The notes: generated by a model not told the origin, from the letters alone. A stretch of DNA of 6,551 nucleotides from Alkalinema sp. CAN_BIN05 (GCA_026786325.1 JAJAYH010000233.1:1-6551), one strand, 5' to 3'; counted from the first letter of the stretch, positions 1 through 5,597 are shown. Program-made: numbers and translations.

Positions 1-431
1 AAATTCAAAGTCGCGGACTAGTAAATGCCAGTTACCGTAAACCCGATCGGACTGAAGCCCAGCCAGACATCTCGTATTATTTCAATGAATCTGCAATCAA
101 TATTCCCGATAGCAACACGATTATTGATTTAGAAACTTATCCTGCTCCGGGTCTGGCGATCGAAATTGCAGCAACGTCTCTGAATGAAGATCTTGGAACA
201 AAACGACTACTTTATGAATCCTTGGGTGTTAAAGAATATTGGGTAATTAACGTAGAGTTAAATGAGATTTTAGCATTTCAAATCTTAGGCATTAACGGTA
301 GTCAACGTATTTACGAATCGATTGTTTTACCTGGATTAGATCTGAGTGTTTTAGAAGAAGCATTACGATCGCGTAAAACCTGTGATGACAGCCAAATTAT
401 GTCGCAATTGCTGGTTCAGTTTCAAGAATAG
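1..431 (+). CDS. Uma2-family PD-(D/E)XK endonuclease-like protein, 5' end missing
   Basis: The frame is open from the left edge (first full codon at 3) and gives 142 visible residues before TAG. Uma2 (DUF820) proteins carry a restriction-endonuclease-like fold; they are very numerous in cyanobacteria and their cellular role is not settled. Visible marks are PD at fragment residues 21-22 followed by ISYY, the second acidic residue E54 in AIEIAATS, K67 in GTKRLLYE, and the characteristic GVKEYWVIN at 75-83. Together these supply the expected D, E and K of the nuclease core. Family members are usually about 180-200 residues, so roughly 40-60 N-terminal residues lie outside the window. An internal ATG at 222 would leave out the whole catalytic core, so it is not the start. 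The stop codon lies inside one arm of the inverted repeat at 430-496. Family assignment is firm; nuclease activity is inferred. Confidence 0.88.
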   Translation, partial: IQSRGLVNASYRKPDRTEAQPDISYYFNESAINIPDSNTIIDLETYPAPGLAIEIAATSLNEDLGTKRLLYESLGVKEYWVINVELNEILAFQILGINGSQRIYESIVLPGLDLSVLEEALRSRKTCDDSQIMSQLLVQFQE

Positions 432-496
432 AAGTATTGGACGATCGAGATGATTTAAGAGTATCTCTTTCCATGGGACGATCGCCCAATACTTCT
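430..496. repeat. 11-bp inverted repeat between two convergent genes
   Basis: The arm AGAAGTATTGG (430-440) is matched perfectly by CCAATACTTCT (486-496). Inside the 45-base loop a second, 5-bp stem forms between GAGAT (447-451) and ATCTC (463-467). The 9-mer GGACGATCG occurs twice in direct orientation, at 439-447 and 476-484, next to each arm. The element sits between the stop of the Uma2 gene and the stop of the peroxidase gene, so it could end transcription from both sides, but no T-run follows either arm. It could also be a mobile or HIP1-rich intergenic repeat. Confidence 0.6.
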
Positions 497-513
497 CCCT
501 CGCTGGCAGCCGA

Positions 514-2031
514 CTACAGAGGAATCACCACTCCAGCAAACTTAAGCAGATCCGTAATCTTAAAGACACCATCTTTACTTAGAGTAGGAATCCATCCTGG
601 ATCTTGCCGCAGATACGACAATGAATCTCCCTGCATCAATCCAATCAAAACCTCCGCCACAATACGTCCCCCAACTGGACCCAAATGCCGCCCGCGCCCA
701 AACCCTTCACGATCGACTTGGGCTTCACGCAGAATATAGAACCAAAGCGGTGTCCGTTTATCGAGGGCATAGGGCTGGAGATCTCTTAAATCACTTGGAT
801 CAAGGGGCTTCTCTCGCATTGCTTTCGCAACACTTTGTCCAGAGGGTATACGAAATGTAATGTGTCGCAGCATATTGCGGGTTGCTAGGGATTGTGGCTC
901 CATTCCTGGAATCCCTGGTAGATCAAAAAGTGCTGAAGAAAGAATGGTATCAATCTTCTTATTGGGTCTTGCTCGTCCATCCCCAAAGTTGAAAAAAGTC
1001 TGCCAATCAATAAAGCGTCGGGCCGATCGTTTTCCACCTCTAAGATCCGTCGGATCAAGATCAGTTGCTTTAGGCGATTGTGGTCTACCATCATCCAGAA
1101 ATAGCGCAATGAACTGCTTAGAATCGTCAGCTAATGGTCCAAAATTTGCCCGATAACTAGGACGAGCCTGAGAATGTCCAAAGCGATAGGCGGACACTGC
1201 AAATTCCACTGGAATAAAAGGTTCATTCCTCCAATTATAAAACTTTCGCCCCTCCGTCAAAATCTTCGTCACCAGCTTTTGTCCAACCGTCAACGGCAAA
1301 AACTCATTCACAATAATCCATTGATAATGCCAACGAACTAAACGCTGAGCTTCCGCAAAGATTTCATTAGCTGTGGTTAGTCCTGTTTCTTGTTTGACTT
1401 TTATAACAACTGCATTATGAAATTTCAAAAAGGCAAGATGGAGTTGTGAAACAATTAAATTTTCATCATTCCGAGGATCGCCAATTAATGCAGTATTCTG
1501 GCTATTTCGCGGCAAATCAAAGCGTCGTTTCCTATCCCGAGAAATAGCTTCAGAACCTGGAATTTCTTCAACTAAAAATGTAGTCAGTCCAGAATCAATG
1601 GATTGATCATATAGGTGAGGAGTTGCTTTTGGTCCCGCGCCATAGAGATTATCTAGTCCCAATGTTGGAGTACGAAAATTTGCGATCGTCTCTGGGTCTT
1701 GCTGTCGTTCTAAACTTGATGTTGGATCAAAGGTTAAGTCATGATCAATGAATTGACCTAGGAAGGTAAATCCAGCAGTAATATCTGGATTATTTTCATT
1801 TTTAACATTGAGTGCTGGATTGACAATCAACCCGACCGGATCATTCAGATCGTCCATGGCATCCATAATGCCTTTAATTTTCCCAATATCTTGAAGTGCT
1901 GCACGCAAAGTCGGATTGTCTGATGAGAATGCAGGCAGTGATGGGAAGAGTCGTCCAAACTTCCCTTGATCGTAATAAGTAGAACTGGGGGCATTATCCC
2001 CACCTAAAGGCATTGCTCCATGACGTGTCAT
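514..2031 (-). CDS. Animal-type haem peroxidase (peroxidase-cyclooxygenase superfamily)
   Basis: 505 residues. The protein belongs to the superfamily of myeloperoxidase-like enzymes, which use H2O2 to oxidise halides or organic substrates. The distal site is GQFIDHDLTFD at 92-102: Q93 and distal His H97, with D96 and D98 at the positions that in myeloperoxidase bind haem covalently and bind calcium. FRTPTLGLDNLYGAGP follows at 119-134. GDPRNDEN at 184-191 supplies the catalytic Arg R187 and E190, which matches the second haem-ester Glu. Proximal His is H286 in AYRFGHSQARP. The C-terminal block from LWFYILREAQ through LGPVGGRIVAEVLIGL to W480-IPT is typical of bacterial members. No signal peptide or membrane segment is visible, so a cytoplasmic location is inferred. 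The ATG at 2031 is chosen because AAGGAG (2042-2047) lies 10 bases upstream. The physiological substrate cannot be read from sequence. Confidence 0.92.
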   Translation of the reverse strand: MTRHGAMPLGGDNAPSSTYYDQGKFGRLFPSLPAFSSDNPTLRAALQDIGKIKGIMDAMDDLNDPVGLIVNPALNVKNENNPDITAGFTFLGQFIDHDLTFDPTSSLERQQDPETIANFRTPTLGLDNLYGAGPKATPHLYDQSIDSGLTTFLVEEIPGSEAISRDRKRRFDLPRNSQNTALIGDPRNDENLIVSQLHLAFLKFHNAVVIKVKQETGLTTANEIFAEAQRLVRWHYQWIIVNEFLPLTVGQKLVTKILTEGRKFYNWRNEPFIPVEFAVSAYRFGHSQARPSYRANFGPLADDSKQFIALFLDDGRPQSPKATDLDPTDLRGGKRSARRFIDWQTFFNFGDGRARPNKKIDTILSSALFDLPGIPGMEPQSLATRNMLRHITFRIPSGQSVAKAMREKPLDPSDLRDLQPYALDKRTPLWFYILREAQVDREGFGRGRHLGPVGGRIVAEVLIGLMQGDSLSYLRQDPGWIPTLSKDGVFKITDLLKFAGVVIPL

Positions 2032-2041
2032 AGGGTATGTA

Positions 2042-2047
2042 CTCCTT
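2042..2047 (-). promoter_or_regulatory. Strong ribosome binding site of the peroxidase gene
   Basis: On the - strand AAGGAG stands 10 bases before the ATG at 2031. It favours that start over the internal ATG at codon 7. Confidence 0.75.
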
Positions 2048-2062
2048 GTTTAATGATTATAA
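2048..2062 (-). promoter_or_regulatory. Candidate Fur/PerR-type box over the peroxidase -10
   Basis: On the - strand the sequence TTATAATCATTAAAC matches 13 of 15 positions of the PerR box TTATAAT-N-ATTATAA known from Bacillus. It covers the proposed -10 hexamer, the position expected for a repressor. PerR-type regulators release DNA on peroxide stress, which would suit a peroxidase gene. Caution: the region is AT-rich and part of the match is the TATAAT of the promoter itself. Confidence 0.4.
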
Positions 2063-2084
2063 ATCTAATATTTTTAGTTCTAAA
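2056..2084 (-). promoter_or_regulatory. Predicted sigma70-type promoter of the peroxidase gene
   Basis: On the - strand TTTAGA (2079-2084), 17 bases, then a perfect TATAAT (2056-2061). Transcription would start near 2049-2050, giving a leader of about 18 bases that just contains the AAGGAG ribosome binding site. The -35 is only a 4 of 6 match. Confidence 0.5.
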
Positions 2085-2128
2085 TTAGTTAGGATAAGTG
2101 TGCTGGGCTTTATTTAACTAACTAATTT
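2082..2128. repeat. 11-bp inverted repeat upstream of the peroxidase promoter
   Basis: AAATTAGTTAG (2082-2092) and CTAACTAATTT (2118-2128) are perfect reverse complements separated by 25 bases. The first arm touches the proposed -35 of the peroxidase gene, so a regulator-binding role is possible. Confidence 0.45.
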
Positions 2129-2149
2129 GAATTGTACTCATAAGAAAAC

Positions 2150-2168
2150 CCAATTTTCAAAAAGTTGG
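2150..2168. repeat. Short stem-loop, 8 pairs with one G-U
   Basis: CCAATTTT (2150-2157) can pair with AAAGTTGG (2161-2168) around a three-base loop. It is one of a tight series of dyads between 2082 and 2228. Function unknown. Confidence 0.3.
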
Positions 2169-2170
2169 AA

Positions 2171-2190
2171 AAAGAAATAATTATTTCTTT
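2171..2190. repeat. Perfect 20-bp AT-only-core palindrome
   Basis: AAAGAAATAA is followed directly by its reverse complement TTATTTCTTT, with no spacer. Such spacerless palindromes are typical protein-binding sites rather than RNA hairpins, because an RNA copy would need to open the centre to form a loop. In the - direction it runs into TTTCC, too weak for a convincing terminator. Confidence 0.45.
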
Positions 2191-2206
2191 CTTTATAGGG
2201 CAAACA

Positions 2207-2228
2207 ACGTATTGACAAATCAATACGT
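2207..2228. repeat. 9-4-9 inverted repeat, operator-like
   Basis: ACGTATTGA (2207-2215) and TCAATACGT (2220-2228) are perfect reverse complements around CAAA. A consensus TTGACA -35 (2212-2217) lies inside the dyad, so a protein bound here would block the + strand promoter described at 2212-2241. Confidence 0.5.
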
Positions 2229-2241
2229 CAAAGATTATAAG
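2212..2241 (+). promoter_or_regulatory. Predicted + strand sigma70-type promoter facing no gene
   Basis: TTGACA (2212-2217, perfect), 18 bases, then TATAAG (2236-2241, 5 of 6). Transcription would begin near 2248. No open frame of useful length follows on this strand before petM at 4321, so the product would be a non-coding RNA, or an antisense RNA to the gene at 2577-3131, or this may be the remnant of a lost gene. Confidence 0.4.
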
Positions 2242-2388
2242 TACAGAAATGATAGAAATTTAGATATTTTAAATTTGGATACTAATTGAAACCAAGATTA
2301 TAATTCATATAGATTCAGTGTTCTAGGGACGATCGCGGATATTCATTAAATCAGGCGGGTCGATCGATCATCTTTTCTCCACAATCCT

Positions 2389-2417
2389 TTGATAATAAAG
2401 TTAAGATACTATATAGT
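2389..2417 (+). promoter_or_regulatory. Second + strand sigma70-type promoter facing no gene
   Basis: TTGATA (2389-2394, 5 of 6), exactly 17 bases, then TATAGT (2412-2417, 5 of 6). The start would be about 2424, five or so bases before a strong hairpin at 2429-2452. Confidence 0.45.
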
Positions 2418-2423
2418 TCCTTC

Positions 2424-2513
2424 GTGGGTGATGCCCTTATGTAAGGGCATCAGGAATAATCAGTAGTTCTGGAAGCGCTGTTCTGTAAGACTTCTAGATT
2501 GGGCTGTTTTCCC
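2424..2513 (+). ncRNA. Candidate small non-coding RNA with three stem-loops
   Basis: This segment follows the promoter at 2389-2417 and holds three stem-loops in a row. The first pairs TGATGCCCTTA (2429-2439) with TAAGGGCATCA (2442-2452), 11 bases per arm. The second pairs TCTGGAAG (2468-2475) with CTTCTAGA (2491-2498), with an inner TCT-GTA-AGA. The third is GGG-CTGTTTT-CCC (2501-2513). There is no open frame here beyond about ten codons. The 3' end is a guess: no classic terminator with a T-run was found. It does not resemble 6S, 4.5S, tmRNA or RNase P RNA. If transcription continues, it becomes antisense to the 3' end of the gene at 2577-3131. Confidence 0.3.
2429..2452. repeat. Perfect 11-bp-arm hairpin
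   Basis: TGATGCCCTTA and TAAGGGCATCA flank a two-base centre; as RNA a 10-bp stem with a tetraloop forms. It is the strongest hairpin in the window. It could belong to the candidate small RNA on the + strand or lie at the end of transcripts from the - strand operon. Neither side has a T-run. Confidence 0.6.
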
Positions 2514-2576
2514 TACCGTTTAGACAAGATCATTCCACCTTCGCGATCGTTTCACCACCGCGAATAATTCGTGACA

Positions 2577-3131
2577 CTAACTCAAATTGTCTATTGTCAC
2601 TCGTGTAATATTCTTGGAAAATATCGATCCTAAAAGTCTGCCAAACTGCCAAACTTCTCCATCCGTCACAATGCTGTAAATAGCTAAATTACTAGCAACA
2701 CCATTCAATTGTTGTGCTGCAACCATCTCGGCCAAACATTGTCCCCAACCTCGCACAAAATCATTCTGCTTTGCTTCAGCCACGAACACCAATGGGAAAT
2801 CTAATACATTTTTTCCAAATTCCGATCGTTTTGCCACCACATAGTCCGGCGTTCCCATCAAGACTGAATCGGCTGAAATAGACTTGTGACTCCACAATGA
2901 ATAGTCCCGGATAAAACTTTTACAAGCCTCCCGTAGCATTGGGTAAATCACCGCCTCGCACCGAGATGCCTCAGATGAAAAAATATCGAAGTTTTCTTGA
3001 TTGAATTCAAACTCATTTACAAAATACTCAGATGGAGACTTTGGCGTAAAGGTCATAAGATCTTTCTCGACATACCGAATTTGATAGGCTTTCTGAACTT
3101 GATCTGCTGACTTGAAATCTGGAAATGCCAT
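2577..3131 (-). CDS. PD-(D/E)XK nuclease-fold protein of unknown function
   Basis: 184 residues. The central part shows a nuclease-type core: PD at 95-96 (TPDYVVAKR), then E119-A-K121 in FVAEAKQNDF, then Q131 in GWGQCLAEM. This is the order D, ExK, Q of PD-(D/E)XK enzymes. Conserved-looking blocks are SRCEAVIYP (57-65), LWSHKSISAD (79-88) and IVTDGEVWQFGRL (154-166). I recognise the pattern as that of an uncharacterised cyanobacterial family; substrate and role are unknown. The ATG at 3131 has AGGGAG (3140-3145) 8 bases upstream. The gene lies 62 bases behind pdxA on the same strand and may share its transcript. The C-terminus may be disturbed: past the TAG the same frame would continue CHELFAVV, which looks like the expected end of such proteins, while another frame stays open to a TGA at 2531-2533. 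Confidence 0.75.
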   Translation of the reverse strand: MAFPDFKSADQVQKAYQIRYVEKDLMTFTPKSPSEYFVNEFEFNQENFDIFSSEASRCEAVIYPMLREACKSFIRDYSLWSHKSISADSVLMGTPDYVVAKRSEFGKNVLDFPLVFVAEAKQNDFVRGWGQCLAEMVAAQQLNGVASNLAIYSIVTDGEVWQFGRLLGSIFSKNITRVTIDNLS

Positions 3132-3139
3132 TGCAATAT

Positions 3140-3145
3140 CTCCCT
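3140..3145 (-). promoter_or_regulatory. Ribosome binding site of the PD-(D/E)XK gene
   Basis: AGGGAG on the - strand, 8 bases before the ATG at 3131. A good match that fixes this start. Confidence 0.65.
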
Positions 3146-3193
3146 AAAAACATTTCTAAAAATAGTAGCTACGCGCCATTCCGATTCACGGCA

Positions 3194-4228
3194 TCATCCA
3201 CAACGCGATCGGACCAACTCCACCGCCCAGCCGATCGCCTCCGCCATACTCGTCCCATCCGCAATTCCTCGCCCCGCAATATCAAAGGCCGTTCCATGAT
3301 CTGGCGACGTGCGCACAAATGGCAACCCGATCGTTGTATTCACGGCCCGATCGAAGGCCATCAACTTTACCGGAATTAATCCCTGATCGTGATACAACGC
3401 CAAAAAAGCATCCGCCACGCCATCAGTTTTCCCATGAAACCACGCCTGACCGGGCTTCACCCACATCGTATCCGGCGGCAATAAGCCAACCAGTGTCACG
3501 CCTGGAAATCTCGATCGCATCTCCTCCAGCCAATCATTGATCCAATTCATCTCATCCATACCCAACTGGCCTAATTCTCCGCTATGAGGATTTAACCCCG
3601 CGATCGCAATTGTCGGGGTCTTCAGTTGAAAATCTTGCTGTAAATGTTCAATTAATAGTTCTAATTTCTGAGTCATCAGAGCCGGAGTTAACGCCGTTGG
3701 GACTTGATTAAGCGGAATATGCGTCGTGGCTAACAATGCCCGAAGAATCCAATCGGACTGAGGCGATCGGCCCAGAAATGCCATGCCAAACCGATCGGAT
3801 CCCGACATTTCGGCCAGAACTTCCGTTTGGCCTGGATACAAATGGCCCGCCATCTTCCAAGCCGACTTTGCGATCGGAGCCGTCACAATTGCATCAAACT
3901 CGCCCTTATTCGTGGCCTCGATCGCCGCCGCCAATGCCCGAAATCCCCCATCACCACTCGCCGCATTGCCCACACCGAGTTCTAAGCCCATCAGATCGAT
4001 CGGCACCTCTAACAATGGATACGTTTCTGGATCCGGAACGTCACAACCCGATCGACAAAGCTGCTGATAGGTATCCTGAAAAATAGTCCGATCGCCGCAA
4101 AGCGTGATCTCTGCTGTCACCTGGCTTGATGCTCTCAAACCCAGCGCTTTCAAAATCACTTCAGGGCCAATGCTGGACGGATCTCCCATAGTAATGACAA
4201 GTTTTGGAATTCTAGGTGTGACTGCCAT
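3194..4228 (-). CDS. pdxA: 4-hydroxythreonine-4-phosphate dehydrogenase PdxA
   Basis: 344 residues from the ATG at 4228. PdxA oxidises 4-phosphohydroxy-L-threonine with NAD(P)+ in the DXP-dependent route to pyridoxal phosphate; the product loses CO2 and is then used by PdxJ. It is a cytoplasmic, metal-dependent homodimer. Visible marks are TMGDPSSIGPE at 13-23, AGHLYPGQTE at 127-136, and the three metal-binding histidines H170 (ATTHIPL), H215 (LNPHSGELG) and H280 (LYHDQGLIP). The terminal TSPDHGTAFDIAGRG at 308-322 is the family signature. The E. coli enzyme has 329 residues, so this one is full length. An in-frame ATG at 4252 would add eight residues, but it has no good ribosome binding site, whereas CAGGAG stands 9 bases before 4228. 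It is divergent from petM and may be cotranscribed with the gene at 2577-3131. Confidence 0.96.
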   Translation of the reverse strand: MAVTPRIPKLVITMGDPSSIGPEVILKALGLRASSQVTAEITLCGDRTIFQDTYQQLCRSGCDVPDPETYPLLEVPIDLMGLELGVGNAASGDGGFRALAAAIEATNKGEFDAIVTAPIAKSAWKMAGHLYPGQTEVLAEMSGSDRFGMAFLGRSPQSDWILRALLATTHIPLNQVPTALTPALMTQKLELLIEHLQQDFQLKTPTIAIAGLNPHSGELGQLGMDEMNWINDWLEEMRSRFPGVTLVGLLPPDTMWVKPGQAWFHGKTDGVADAFLALYHDQGLIPVKLMAFDRAVNTTIGLPFVRTSPDHGTAFDIAGRGIADGTSMAEAIGWAVELVRSRCG

Positions 4229-4237
4229 TTTTTCGAT

Positions 4238-4243
4238 CTCCTG
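4238..4243 (-). promoter_or_regulatory. Ribosome binding site deciding the pdxA start
   Basis: CAGGAG on the - strand lies 9 bases before the ATG at 4228 and inside the longer frame that would begin at 4252. It makes 4228 the likelier start. Confidence 0.7.
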
Positions 4244-4252
4244 CGTTTCCAT

Positions 4253-4320
4253 AACAGGTTTAACCTAACTGGTTTAGAATTACCTTTAAGAATCAATTCA
4301 TCTTCTAGAGGAAACCAGTC
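4253..4320. promoter_or_regulatory. Short divergent control region of pdxA and petM
   Basis: Both genes must be driven from the roughly 90 bases between their starts. On the + strand TAGAAT (4275-4280) is a possible -10 for petM, without a recognisable -35. AGGTT-T-AACCT (4256-4266) forms a small dyad. ACTGGTTT (4268-4275) and AAACCAGT (4312-4319) are an 8-bp inverted pair, the second arm ending one base before the petM ATG. The petM ribosome binding site is AGAGGAA (4307-4313). The promoter assignments are weak. Confidence 0.35.
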
Positions 4321-4425
4321 ATGGGAGAAATCCTAAACATCGCCATTTTGCCTATTATTCTTATCCCCCTAGGTTTAGCGCTGGGCTATGCACTGCTTAA
4401 GCTTCAAGGCGCTAGTCCAGAATAG
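4321..4425 (+). CDS. petM: Cytochrome b6f complex subunit PetM
   Basis: 34 residues, one hydrophobic helix from about residue 5 to 27, then the ending LLKLQGASPE. PetM (subunit VII) is a single-span subunit at the rim of the cytochrome b6f complex in the thylakoid membrane, which passes electrons from plastoquinol to plastocyanin or cytochrome c6. Known cyanobacterial PetM proteins are 34-36 residues and share the same plan: a GE-L-N-A start, a GLALG-type middle and a terminal LLK(I/L)QG. AGAGGAA stands about 9 bases before the ATG. The gene is short enough to be missed by default length cut-offs. ycf39 follows on the same strand 194 bases on. Its small size limits proof by motif alone, but the neighbour and the tail pattern agree. 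Confidence 0.9.
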   Translation: MGEILNIAILPIILIPLGLALGYALLKLQGASPE

Positions 4426-4462
4426 GGCGTTGCCTGAAATTGGTCTTGTCATAAAAATTGAC

Positions 4463-4492
4463 TCTGTTTTAGATAAAGCAGGGTCTGTTTTA
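4463..4492 (+). repeat. Two direct copies of TCTGTTTTA, 21 bases apart
   Basis: The 9-mer occurs at 4463-4471 and 4484-4492, start to start 21 bases, which is two turns of the DNA helix. The pair lies between petM and ycf39, about 130-155 bases before the ycf39 ATG. Tandem sites on one face of the helix are common for response regulators, so this may be a control element of ycf39. It could also be chance. Confidence 0.3.
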
Positions 4493-4619
4493 TGGGTGAA
4501 ATTTCCGCTGAGGCTAATGATGGCCCGATCGGTCTGATGGAAAAGTTTACATTTCTCAGATTCATGCGCTAATCCCTGATAGAATTGACGAGAAATTTAA
4601 CATTTTGTCACAACCCCAC

Positions 4620-5597
4620 ATGAGCATTTTAGTCGTAGGCGCTACCGGCACACTGGGAAGACAAGTGACGCGCCGCGCTTTGGATGAAGGCCACGAAGTT
4701 CGTTGTCTTGTCCGTAACTACAAGCGAGCTGCATTTCTAAAGGAATGGGGCGCAGAACTGGTCTACGGAAATCTGTTGGAGCCGGACACCTTGACGGAAG
4801 CTCTTGATGGGGTGACAGCGGTGATTGATGCGGCGACGGCGCGGGCATCTGATTCGTTAAGCATTCGGAAAGTGGACTGGGATGGAAAAGTTAATCTGAT
4901 CCAAGCCATCCAAAAGTCGGACTGCGATCGGTATATTTTTTATTCAATTCTCGACTGTGAAAAGCATCCATCCGTCCCATTGATGGACATCAAGAATCAC
5001 ACCGAAAAATTTATCAAAGAATCTGGGCTGAACTACACCATTCTGCGTCCATGCGGGTTTATGCAGGGCTTGATCGGGCAATATGCTATTCCGATTTTGG
5101 AATCCCAATCCGTATGGGTCATCGGTAAAACTGCTCCCATGGCCTTCATGGACACGATCGATGTTGCGAAATTTGGCGTTCAGGCATTGAAAGTTCCTGA
5201 AACAGGTAAGAAAACCTTTCCAGTGGTCGGGAACCGTGCTTGGGACGGCTATGAGATCATTAATCTCTGTGAGCGGTTGTCGGGTCGGGATGCCAAAGTA
5301 AGCCAAGTTCCCATTCAGGTGATTCGTATTACCCGTCGATTGACCCGCTTTTTTGAGTGGAGTTGGAATGTGGCCGATCGGTTGTCTTTTGCTGAAGTGA
5401 TTGCGACGGGGAATCCGTTGACCGCCGACATGGACGAAACCTACAAGACCTTTGGACTTGACGTGTCTGAAATGTCGAGCCTGGATGAATACATGCAGGA
5501 TTACTTCAGCCGCATTATGAAAAAGCTCAAGGAAATTGAATATGCGATGGAGAAAGCCAACAAAAAGAAAGTCAAGAAGAAAATGTCTTGGTTCTAG
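4620..5597 (+). CDS. ycf39: Ycf39-type atypical short-chain dehydrogenase, PSII assembly factor
   Basis: 325 residues from the ATG at 4620. The N-terminus LVVGATGTLGRQV is the dinucleotide-binding Rossmann loop (G7, G10, G13) of NmrA-like atypical SDR proteins. Further marks are ALDEGHEVRCLVRN (20-33), FYSILDCEKHPSVPLMDIKNHTEKFI (107-132 region), YTILRPCGFMQGL (139-151) and a lysine-rich tail (KKKVKKK, 315-321). The SDR catalytic YxxxK is not present, as expected for Ycf39. In Synechocystis, Ycf39 forms a complex with the high-light protein HliD and takes part in pigment delivery to newly made D1 during photosystem II assembly; that role is inferred here from homology. A TTG at 4605 is in frame, but homologues begin at the residue matching ATG 4620, and neither start has a clear ribosome binding site. 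TAGAAT at 4580-4585 is a weak -10 candidate; cotranscription with petM is also possible. Confidence 0.92.
   Translation: MSILVVGATGTLGRQVTRRALDEGHEVRCLVRNYKRAAFLKEWGAELVYGNLLEPDTLTEALDGVTAVIDAATARASDSLSIRKVDWDGKVNLIQAIQKSDCDRYIFYSILDCEKHPSVPLMDIKNHTEKFIKESGLNYTILRPCGFMQGLIGQYAIPILESQSVWVIGKTAPMAFMDTIDVAKFGVQALKVPETGKKTFPVVGNRAWDGYEIINLCERLSGRDAKVSQVPIQVIRITRRLTRFFEWSWNVADRLSFAEVIATGNPLTADMDETYKTFGLDVSEMSSLDEYMQDYFSRIMKKLKEIEYAMEKANKKKVKKKMSWF

Noticed and set aside
437..1156. Three overlapping + strand open frames of 79-100 codons
   Set aside because: They run antisense to the peroxidase gene, whose conserved motifs are unmistakable, and have no recognisable domain.
2207..2228. NtcA binding site (GTA-N8-TAC)
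   Set aside because: The dyad contains GTA and TAC, but 12 bases apart instead of 8.
2429..2452. Rho-independent terminator for the pdxA operon or the peroxidase region
   Set aside because: The stem is strong, but no T-run follows on either strand, so it is listed as a hairpin only.
2424..2520. Known structural RNA such as 6S, 4.5S/SRP, tmRNA or RNase P RNA
   Set aside because: None of the conserved sequence blocks I know for these RNAs is present, and the size is wrong for most of them.
3600..3607. GCGATCGC octamer as a special regulatory site
   Set aside because: This is the HIP1 octamer, abundant and dispersed in cyanobacterial genomes. It is useful as a taxonomic sign only, and here it lies within pdxA.
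3125..4086. Several + strand open frames of 70-116 codons
   Set aside because: They lie opposite pdxA, show proline- and serine-rich low-information translations and no ribosome binding sites. They are shadows of the GC-richer pdxA gene.
4642..5306. - strand open frames opposite ycf39
   Set aside because: Shadows of ycf39; no ribosome binding site and no family pattern.
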